A stretch of 64,000 bases of DNA from the NCBI GenBank assembly GCA_009760855.2, contig WPIO01000269.1, positions 1-64,000 on the forward strand, read 5' to 3'. The position numbers and the translations under genes were made by a program. Below, piece after piece: positions 54,366 through 64,000 of this stretch. Source of the stretch: Cristatella mucedo (taxonomy: Eukaryota; Bryozoa; Phylactolaemata; Cristatellidae). A model generated the notes under the pieces. That model was not told the DNA's origin. It worked only from the letters and a program-made list of their open reading frames with translations, and searched no databases. Position 1 is the first letter of the stretch, and each line of letters starts with the position of its first letter.

Positions 54366-56260
54366 CCGTCAGCAGTTGGGGACATCGACAAAGTCATTGA
54401 GGTGGCTCGGGAAGATTTGCTTTGTAGCAACCATAGGCTAGCCCCACTTGCTTGCTAGCTGTGAGGCCAATCCCTCTCTAGGTCAGTCATGCTGAACTCA
54501 TGCCAGTCTTGTTGTGGCACACACAGGCCACACTACTCTGCCGGCCAGTCGGCTTCACTGAACCTTTTCTCCATGTCTCTCTCGCAAGTTGGTCCGATAA
54601 AGTCGTACCCTGACTATGCCTTGTTAACATCCACTAACGCATGCACACACCAACAGGATTCCGGGTGGGATCGGTGATAAATGGCATCCATGTTGCATTG
54701 CTATTCAACCAAAATGGCCAACAAAACGCAAATTCTAGTGGTCTGGAAAACCTAAATTGCAACGGTCAGTGGCTGGCACTACCACCCAATTGCACCGGTC
54801 ACCAGCTGGCACAGTTATGAATGTCCTTCTCAGGTGGCTGCTGCCTTGCCAACGACCTGAAGTACCGCAAGGGAACTGCAAGCTGCATTGGCCGGCCCAG
54901 AAGGCAGGTTGCTCCTAACCCAAGGAGCAATAGTCCCACTGCGACAGGATATCAAAGCTGCCTTCTCAATGTCCTGAATAAGGAGCGATAACCACTGGCC
55001 ATCTAGAGACAACTCGATTCGCTTTTACTCCTTAAAATTAGTCACAGATAAGTACTGACTCTCTCCTCACCGCATGAAAGGACACTTGTAGGGTCGTTGG
55101 GATTCTGTAGGACACCTGGCGATATTACACACAGACTGAGATCGGTAGAAGAACACAGAATGCTCTACTGGAACTACGCCTACCACACCAGGCTGCTTTT
55201 ATCAGCAGGCAGCTCCTGGAGGTCCCCTATAGACTCCTGCTGCTGGCAAGCATTGCAAGAATCAGCGGCAAGGAAAGCTTGTGCATGCAGCTTCAGCAGA
55301 GCTAAAGGCTTCTCTTGTAGCAAGCAATACATTCTAAACCCTAATCTATAGGTCAGTGCAGCACAACTAAAAATGCAAATTAAACAATCGCTTTAGCTAG
55401 ATAAGTCTGGAGCCCTTAGATATGTGAAGCCGCTTTTCTGAGGCCTTACCCGATCAACTCTCCCAGTCACTGCCAGCAACCCAGAACCACCTTGCACCTG
55501 CTGCAAGTGATCCTTAATCTTTCCTCAAATCACTGACACGCTACAATTTGCTATGAAGACCCAAAGAAGCCAAAATGTCGGCGAGGGCTCTCTCCATTGT
55601 GGGGCTACACTAGGCAAAGGGAAGAATACATCTGTATATCAAGCCCCATGATCCAAACACGTCACAAGATGAATCCCCACAAATAAAGACACTGCTAAAC
55701 TCCACCAAAAACAATTACAACACTAAATGCACAGGAAAAGTAGTTAACTCACGGAAAAACAGCTTGCGGCACTTGCTCTTTGGCCCACCCGGCGTAATAC
55801 CGACTTAGGTGCATCCTGAAAATATCACCTGATTCAACAGATTGTTAAAATAGCAATTCCTTCAAAAAAAGACAAAACAGATTTTCCCAGAAAATTGACT
55901 GCAAGTAAATCAACAGCGACCTGTAGGTTTTACAAACGGTAAGCATCAACGGCCTTGACATTAGCTACGGCAAGGTAACAACACGGGATTTCGCTCAGAA
56001 AGGGCGTACCATTCTCTCAATCCGCACAATATTCCGATTCTGGCAAACTTACTCTGGTCTTAAATCACTCTGTGAGCTGTCTCGACTACTACAACGAAGG
56101 AGCAGCAACATATAATCAATAGCATGAAGCATTGAAACTTACTGGCAAGCCCCATGAAAAGGTCGTAGTGAGACAAAAATGACCCACTCCTTACAACCTA
56201 TGCTCTGCCTGAGTGGAAAATCCAGCGTTTGCTTCTTCGCACTGCAATGGCTAGCGTCAT

Positions 56261-57694
56261 AACTCACTCAACGACACGGTGTAGGTGTTCGGGCAAGCGA
56301 TAAAGCTGAACAATGCCCTCACGAGTGACTTCTGTTGCTGCGGCCTGACAGACCTTGCAGACGGCTTTATTGCATAATGCAAAGGCAAACTCGGCAAAGA
56401 GAGCCGCCATGTAGAGCCCCCCTCTAATGTAGGAACCGTCGTGGAAGCAGCTGTCCTCTCCGAGTCGCGAGGCCAGAGAAAAGCGACTGAAATTAACATA
56501 GAGTAGTATTCACGAGCAGTAGAGAAACGAGCTCTCCATGCCATCATGAAGCCGAGCCCGGTCGATGTGCCTTTCGAGTCTCAGTGGTCGGCAGCCGACG
56601 GCGGTGGCATACTAGCCATGGGGCACCGACATTGTGGCTGCGTCTCTAACCAGCAAATAGTGGCAGCGTATTTGGGTCCGAAGAGTGCCTGGTCGGCGGT
56701 GTAGTTGAGATGTAGCCGAATGCTCATACGTTGAAGGGAGCTTCATCAACACGAGCCGATTGATGCAGCAGTAGGGAAGGACGTACCGGCATTCCATATT
56801 TGTAGTTGTTTCGTCGCCAAGTTTTGTAGTCAAGTCAGTGGTCGGTTGCCGAGTTGTCTATTCACATCGTGTTATTTTCTGTCGAGCAAGTATAAACGTA
56901 CGAATACATTGTCAGACTCGTCTATTTGTTGAGGCTGATTTACACGACAGGGGTGCGACTAAGACAGATGCCCACACATGCCATTTGTTGCGTGGACGAC
57001 CACAGGTGCATTGCATTGTACACAGGAAACTCAAGCGTGCTGGAGTAAGCACATGTGTACAAGCTGATATGGAAGCTGCTTCTTAACACTACTAGCGAAG
57101 AGAAGAGGCTGTCACGTCACGTGCACCAATATGTAGGGTTTCGGCAGCTCAATTAAGACGAACAATGCCCCCACAAAGCTAATTGTAGTGCAGAAGGCGA
57201 ACACTGTATAGCGACATGTGCAGGCGAACGCTGTATTGCGTCATGTGCAGGCAAGCGCAGGACGCAGCAGAACGAGACTACATATGGATGTAGAAGCCTT
57301 CGTGGAAACAGCTCCTGAATGCTCATCCAGAGAAATGGAAAAGAGTCAGAGATTAAAGAAAGCGAGTGGAAAGCGTGGGCACCGGCAGACGCACAGGCTG
57401 ATTGTTCGTCACTGCAGGACTAGCGGGTCGCTCGACCACAGATGAGCTGTTGCAAATAAAGCCAGCATAGTTAGCTGTACTGTCCAACTGCAGAGCCTAA
57501 CGAGGTGGTAGTTAGTAAACACGCCTGTTGGCCTAGCAGAGTGGCGTGAGTCCGGCTAAAGCTTAATGACCTTGAGTGCTTGGCAATGCCTATAATGGAT
57601 TATTTTCCAGCTTATGCAAAGTTTCAAGAAAGAGTATCTACTCTCACACGGCAAACTACAAATGGTTTACTATTAATATTACTGCGACAATCAC
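56261..57694. other. Unassigned, GC-richer sequence between duplicated blocks
   Basis: No repeat match inside the window. Contains a short plus-strand frame at 56546-56704 and a minus-strand frame at 56257-56547 that start back to back, and two 27-bp tandem copies near 57206-57255 (CATGTGCAGGC in each). It might hold the 5' end of gene copy 2 or a divergent promoter; nothing proves it. Confidence 0.4.
56546..56704 (+). CDS. Short open frame, 52 codons, unknown
   Basis: ATG at 56546, TAG at 56702-56704. It encodes an N-terminus MKPSPVDVPFESQWSAADGG followed by a segment with MGHRHCGCVSNQQ. Composition is protein-like and GC-rich, but there is no known motif, no second copy for comparison and no splice evidence. 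It could be a first exon, a small protein or chance. Confidence 0.2.
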   Translation: MKPSPVDVPFESQWSAADGGGILAMGHRHCGCVSNQQIVAAYLGPKSAWSAV

Positions 57695-57747
57695 CCTTAC
57701 TTAAGTAAAAGTGTAGTGCAATAGCCACTCGATCGTGCTTCAATCGC

Positions 57748-57750
<3 letters not shown>

Positions 57751-57827
<77 letters not shown>
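57751..57827. repeat. (TA)n microsatellite, pure
   Basis: About 38 uninterrupted AT units. The counterpart at 59-117 is shorter and interrupted. Confidence 0.97.
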
Positions 57828-57830
<3 letters not shown>

Positions 57831-58942
57831 TGCCTAAAAAATATTGAGTTCTTTGAGGGTGCTACATTAAATGCTCTTATTATTTCATTATTATTATTGT
57901 TATTTTTATTACTAGACTCTCCTCCCAACCACTCTCCGGTTTACCTTGCCCCTGGCAGGTCTGCCAATGGCCATTCCACTGGTTATCTAAAGGCTAGCAC
58001 CGGCAGAAAGACGGCTTGCTTCGTCTACTCTTTACAACAAAGTATCGTGAGCCAACCAACAAAGCAAAACTAAACATTACACAGGCGAACCTTTATTAAC
58101 ACACAAAAGAGGGGATGTAAGTCACTCTTTCGGTCAGTCAGTACCTGGCTAATCGTCCAAGGACAATTGCGAACCTTCGCCTTGGATGCATGTGACTTGA
58201 TCATAAAGCAGCTGCCTGCCACCGTCGTATGGCTCAGGGGTTAAGATGCTAGCCCTTGATGACCGGGCTTAAGGTGGAAGCATTTTATAAGCAAGATCAT
58301 GGGTTCCGACTGTGAAGCATCTTGAAGCGCCTGGATTTAAATCAAGTTCTCTTAGGGCGGCATACGATTGAGGTATTTGTCTACTCTGGTATTGGTATGA
58401 ACCAAGAATAAGCCCTAGGAAGGACCCAACGAACAGCTCGACTAAGGGTCAAGTGGAGTGAAGCAACCACTCAATGTAAATTTTCAGCTACCCTCTGTCT
58501 CTGCTCTTATCCACTGTGCCCGGGCCGGGTTGTTCATGAATGCCAAAATGAAATACATGTCTTTGAGCCACCCGAAGCCGGTGCCACGAAATGCATTTGC
58601 ACTATTCGAGAACTTCTAGCCGGCTGCCCACAGGTGGTGGTACCGTCATGCATCCTTCCCAGATCGAAGGGCAAGCTAGCTCAGCAGTGTGACCATGAGC
58701 TGACAGTATCGCATGAGGTTTCTCTGTTAGTAAGTCAACAAAAACTAAGTGAGTGTAACACAAGAGAGATTTCAATAGCAAACTTCAAGCCTTAGTGACA
58801 TTGGATAAGCATAATATAGCCAACAGACTTTGAGTAGCTTGGAATAGCTACTCAGGAGGCTTGAAAGGATCAGCCACAGTCGGCAGCTGAAGAATACATA
58901 TCGTTGCATACGAATTTTTCTGAGATTCAGTTCCACAATCTA

Positions 58943-59437
58943 GAATAATAATAATAATAATATTGCAGTTGATAAAGCGCCCCAGAGAACTCACTCTCTT
59001 TTTCGGCGAATTGCATTTGCTGCAAAGGGAAATGCAATTGAATGGTAAGTAAAATCATGCTTGAAAAACAAGCAAAATGAATAACATGGTTAGGGGTGAT
59101 ATGCACAGGGTCAGCATGCAAATGTAGTTAGTGGCAGCATGCATTGTGTCAGCAGGCATAAGCACATGAAAGACCAATCACAGGGACCCGCTAAATACTG
59201 TCCTAAATAGGTGTTTTAAGTTTCTACTTAATGTGGTCAGGTCAGGGGATGTTCTGACGCTGGTCGGGAGGGAGTTTCCGGGTTTGGGAGCATACGAACC
59301 TAATGCATGATCTCCAAACGATTTAAGGTTTGTACTAGGTATTTGTTGACTGGTGGAATCCGAAAAGCAGGTGGTACGATGCTTGGCCTGTTGGGGTAAT
59401 TTATCTGAGAGATGGGCTGGAGCCATAGAATAAGGGT
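58943..59437 (-). mobile_element. L2 family I fragment (duplicate)
   Basis: 3' tail with hairpin at 58943-59045. Minus frame 59178-59426 reads APAHLSDKLPQQAKHRT and LKSFGDHALGSYAPKPGNSL. Cut at 59437 by the deletion joint. Confidence 0.88.
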
Positions 59438-60800
59438 CATTTAAGGGAAATACAATAATCTAGCCGAGACAGAACTAAAGAACTAGCTCATTTTTTTACA
59501 AGCAACAGTGGGCGACACCTCAAATTTTTGGAAAGGGACGAGATGTGATGGCTAGCTGTAGAGGCAAACTTCTGAATGAAGCTTTTGACGTTAAGGCAGC
59601 TGTCGAAAACGACGCCTAAATTTCAAGAACGTGGTGATGGTCGCATAATAGCATTACCTATTAGAAGAGCAAAGCCTATTAATCCAGCCAAACGCTTAGG
59701 GTGTCCTATGAGCAGCAGTTGGGTTTTATCATCATTTAATTTCAGGAAGCTTTCCGACATCCAGGATCGAACGTCGACAAGGCAAGCAATCAGTTTCTCA
59801 GTTGCCGCAGCAGATTCCGACGGTTTCAACGACAAATACAAGTGAGTATCGTCAGCATTGAAGTGATATTATATTCCATGGCCCATAATCTTTTTACACA
59901 GAGGTTGTGTAGAGATGGAGAACAGCAAGGGACTGAGTACAGACCCTTGAGGGACTCCATGGGTGACCCTTCTCGTGTGTGAGACCTGACACGACACAGA
60001 TTGAACACGATCAGACAAGTATGATTTAAACAATGCCAATGCTTCGTCTGCCAGACCGATCCTTATTCACAATCGTTCAAGCAGAACATCGTGATCAATG
60101 GTGTCGAAGGCCAAGACAGATCTAGCAGAGCTAGGGCAATGACATTCCCATCGTCGTTGCCACGTATAATGTCATTGTTAACATGGAAGAGAGCAGTTTC
60201 AGTGGGTTGCTGCATCTTGAACCCTTATTGAAATTTTTGTGATATTCCATTATTTTAAATGTGTTCAACCGGCTGCTTAGCAACAATTTTTCAAGATTCT
60301 TTGATAAGAAAGGAAGAAGGGAAACTAGGCAATAGTTTACTAGGACCTCTGTGTCTAATCCAGGATTTTCAAGAATGGGTCTAACGATTGCCGATTTGAA
60401 GGACTTTGGGAAGACCCCTTTTTCCAAAGAATCATTAAAAATCTTGGTTACGGCAGGGCTAAGTTGGTCTGCCAGTGAAGACCACAGAGATGAAGGTATA
60501 GGGTCTTCACGAGACGAGCTCTTTTTGCTAGACCTTATTAAGGCAGCCACATCGCATGCAGAAACATCAGAGAACTTTTTAAGGAATGTCACAGGTTGAG
60601 GAACCGGGAATCCTGTAGTCTGTGGGGGCTTAATAGAGGCACGAAAGTGTGCAATTTTATCAGTAAAGAAGGCTGAACACTTTTCGGCTGAGCCCTTAGT
60701 ATCAGGCAAGTCAGACCTCACAGCATTGGCCACTAAATGGTTTACTGTCTTATAAATCTGATTTGTATACGACTAGCAAGAATTCAGCTTAAGAATTTAC
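59438..60800 (-). mobile_element. L2 family II RT fragment (duplicate)
   Basis: The minus frame 60131-60733 stays open for 200 codons, with VAALIRSSKKSSSREDPIPS, FKSAIVRPILENPGLDTEVL and LVSLLPFLSKNLEKLLLSS. 59623-59841 carries the post-palm SESFLKLNDDKTQLLLIGHP. This is longer and less broken than the copy-1 counterpart (4710-5171), which has extra frameshifts. Confidence 0.9.
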
Positions 60801-61275
60801 TGCCGTAAACTGAGAAGTTACTGGACTTACTGAATAGTGAAGGCCTGCCCCACTGGTTTGGCTCAGCTGTAGATCCTGTTACCACAGGGGTCCTGAGCTC
60901 GAGCCCTTCGAAACATGTGTTTCAGCTAGATAGAGATTTAGTTCTCTTATGGCTCCAAACGACTTAACTTTTCTTTAAATTTCCACTAAGTGTTCCAGCT
61001 CACACGCAACTAGTACGTTAATTTGCAATGTCAAGAATCAGTGTTTCATAGGAACACTGTCACGAGGACCAAAGCTCGAATCTCCTAAGCGAACCGTAGC
61101 AGGCAGTCTTCAAGCTCCCCGATACAGTATAAAACCTCCGGGGTTCTGAATGACAAGCACGAGGGCACATAATCGACATCAAGGTGAGAGACGAGAGACG
61201 TTTGACAGTACGAGATGCGATCATGGTCTGCCTGTTCACGAGTCGACGGTCTAGTTTCAAGAAACGTTTAATGAT

Positions 61276-62574
61276 AAGAATAATAATAATAATGCACTTG
61301 ATAAAGCGCCCCCAAGAGAACTTAATCTCTCCCGAGGTGCCTAACATTTGCTGCAAAGGGAAATGCAATTTAATGGTGAGTAAAATCATGCTTGATAAAC
61401 CAACAAAATGAATAACATGGTTACGGGTGACAAGCACAGGGTCAGCATGCAGTTGTGGTTATTGGCAGCATGCACAGTGTCAGCATGCATAAGCACATCA
61501 CGGACGAATCAAAGTGACCCACTAAATGCTATCTAGGCTTACATTTCTATACCGATGACAATCGGTTGTCGGTACTTTAATCCCGAGCAGCCTATGAGCA
61601 TCACGAATTTTCTACACTCACTTTCTTCATGTACTGATGACCTATGCACATGGATAGCAGCAGATTTTCTAAAACTAAACGTTGGTAGCACTAGCTTACT
61701 AGTTATGGGCCAACCCAGTGTAATTCAAAAACTGGAAAGGCTGGAGCTCAAAACTGGTTCTGCCGGCATATCTCCGTTTGAATCAGCTGGAAATTTGCAT
61801 ATGATGTTCTAAAGTGACCTTTAGTTAGACGACCACTTCAGCTCCACAGTCAAGCCTGATTACTTTCAAGTGTGTTTAGATAAGGATACTACTTCAAAGT
61901 TGGTCCATGCATCTGTGACCTCCCTTCTTTACTTCTGTAACTCACTGCTTGCTGGCCTACCAGCATGTGCAAACAAGAGCCCACAGCCGGTGCAAAACTC
62001 CACAGCTAAGCTTGTCTGTCATGAACGCCGGAATAGCCACATCACACCACTTCTTGCCGACTCGCACTGGCTACCGAACAAGCAATGATTCGAATTCAAC
62101 GTTCTGTCGCTCACTTTTACGTCACTTCATTCTTTGGCTCCAGCCTATCTCTCAGATCTACTTCTGCACCTGGCTAAGCATCGCACTAACGGCTTTTGGG
62201 AATCTAACCATTGGCCGAGACCTCGTACTAACCTCATATCCTTGGAGGACCATAGATTTAGTTCGTATAGCCCAAATCCTGAAACTCGCTCCAGACATGC
62301 TTCAGGACCTCCATTGACTTGACCACATTTAAAAAGAACTAAAACGCATACCTGCTAAGGACAGACTTTAGTGGGTCCCTGTGATTGCTCCTTCGTGAGC
62401 TAAGGCGTGCTGACACTGCTCATGTCAACCCTAACCATGTTATTCATGTTGTTCATCAAGCATGATATTACTCATCATTTAATCGCGTTTCCCTTTGCAG
62501 CGAATGTTAAGCGCCTAAAACACACTCAATTATCTGATAGCGCTTTATCAAGTGCATCATTATTACTATTAAAG
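61276..62574. mobile_element. Opposed L2 fragments (duplicate of 5857-7112)
   Basis: Minus tail at 61276-61535, then plus-strand L2 from 61536 to 62574. The plus part begins with an FYTDDN-like text that sits at the RT catalytic box and continues with CTDDLCTWIAADFLKLNVG, LLAGLPACAN and APAYLSDLLLHLAKHR. Frames are broken. Confidence 0.85.
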
Positions 62575-64000
62575 AAATGGTACAACGAATGGTCATCTGC
62601 ATAGAACTGAAAGCCTTGATTGTGCATGCCGCTCAAATAGGCAAAAGGGAGTGCCTACATCATGAAAAGAACTGGACAAGTGACAGATCCATGAGGTACC
62701 CAATATTTTAGAACTTTCTCAGATGATCTCTGTCTATTATTTTTAATATTGGGGAGTCTCCAACTGAGGTAGGACCTGAACTATTGCAATCCCGTACCAG
62801 TGATGCTTTTACTGCTCACAACATCGTTGTCCCGATTAATATATGTGGAAACAAAAATATGAACATTCAAATGCTGGCTTCGCTGCATATATATGACAAC
62901 TATTTCAGATCTGCTTTTCACAGCACATCACGGGAGTGTTAAACAACTCATACTTTGAATACTGTAGTGCTTGGCCGAAGTAGTGTGGCAATGTAAACAG
63001 TTTAACATATATAACAAGGGAAATTTCCTGTCACCCGTGCTGTCCAGATGGCAGAAATATTCTCTTCCGAGATGACATTAGGCTGCTCATCTGAAATTGC
63101 AAAAACGTACTCAAATCCAAAGCAAGGGCAGATAAAGATTTCTGAAATGTATAGACATCCAGGATCACAAAATTCAAGTTAGCAAGCCATAATCTCACAT
63201 TTCACACTAATATGGGCATCCGTGGTACAAGCCACTTAATAGTAATGGGTCACCGGGATACATGGGCCGTGAAGACCAGTCGACTCAATGAGCTTACAAA
63301 GAGCATAGCTTGAATTGAACAGCGATTTACTTAGCCACGATCCCAACTGTTTGCGATCGACCTTATTCGCAAATCGAAATGATACACAGCGAGACTATTC
63401 ACGGCACTCCTGGTGGTGCAACTGTTACCAGCTCGGAAAAAGAGCGCCTAAGGTGGCAAGCAGACTTCCAACACGCGTCATGCTGACCTGAGATGGTGCG
63501 GTAGTCATAAAATGCAATTCCGCTGTGTCAATTCAAATGGTCCTGCGATGTCTGCAAGCCGACTTGAGAAACGATAACAAGCGACCACACGCCTCTAGCC
63601 GGCAGTGCGGGAAGCAGCTGCTGCAGGCTTCCGTTAGTGCCGGCCCGCAAGCTTCGACGAATCCTATTGGTCAGATCCGTTGGCCAGCCTGCCATTTCCC
63701 TACCGACGAAAGAATTCCAAGTATTTTGAACTTACACCGGATATTTAAGCAACAGTAAATGTGGATAGCTTGTTATTAGCCCTGCTTACTAACCGATAGC
63801 TCAAGATGGTGTTTTCAAACTCCATAGTAGCCTCTTCTGTGCTGCCGGAGTAATACAAATACCGAGAATATTACCACACTTAATAAAAAAAGAGACATCA
63901 GAGCGAAATTTCTTTATTGGTGATTTAAATTTGACGCTAAGGAAACACGATCGGATATTTGAAAACCATTCGTCTGGTTATTGGAAAGCTTGCTGTAGAT

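Larger units (their letters stand above)
51780..56260. repeat. Paralogous gene block, copy 2, right part
   Basis: Matches 29240-33200 in order. Contains three exons of gene copy 2, a shared SINE-1 at 54190-54365 and a later L2 insertion at 53260-53605. Confidence 0.85.
57695..64000. repeat. Segmental duplication, copy 2 (truncated by window end)
   Basis: Second copy of 1-8535. It lacks the 2.3 kb between the two L2 elements of copy 1; the joint at about 59437 fuses family I L2 to family II L2. Contains SINE-2 at about 58220-58370 and 60848-60985, L2 pieces listed below, and the start of the composite unit at 63945. Confidence 0.92.

Overview
This window is a piece of a metazoan nuclear genome. 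It is probably from an invertebrate, but the species cannot be told from the sequence. Nothing prokaryotic is present: there are no operons, no long single-exon housekeeping genes and no ribosome-binding-site pattern. The DNA is dominated by broken transposable elements. The commonest are non-LTR retrotransposons of the L2 clade (reverse transcriptase fragments with motifs such as [36 protein letters not shown] and LVQNSAARLV). Two kinds of tRNA-derived SINE, three families of Ty3/gypsy-type LTR and one long foldback DNA element are also present.

Layout. 1-8535 is the first copy of a segmental duplication whose second copy starts at 57695 and runs off the end of the window; it holds L2 pieces and SINEs. 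8540-13800 holds arrays of tRNA-like units joined to L2 tails, then more L2. 13640-14690 is a small duplication shared with 38825-39890. 14713-27846 is one large decayed Ty3/gypsy element (A) with later insertions: a solo LTR in its 5' LTR, a second LTR element (B) in its reverse transcriptase, an L2 inside B, and another solo LTR in its integrase. 27847-33240 is a duplicated block carrying a minus-strand, intron-containing gene of unknown product. 33520-38830 is a tandem higher-order repeat of about 1.1 kb, each unit built from tRNA-like monomers plus L2 pieces. 42081-43330 and 51780-56260 are the two halves of the paralogous gene block, separated by 8.4 kb of transposons including the foldback at 43742-44730. 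57695-64000 is the second copy of the first segment.

The only host-gene-like signal is the paralogous pair on the minus strand. Its last four exons (69, 207, 102 and about 110 nt) agree between the copies in length, phase and splice sites, and both end in a conserved stop and AATAAA. Each copy carries a different disabling change. No complete intact protein-coding gene, rRNA, canonical tRNA gene or CRISPR array was found. The features that most deserve a second look are the tRNA-like/L2 higher-order satellite, the 3' hairpin shared by L2 and a SINE, the foldback element, and the gene pair with its transposon-swollen intron.
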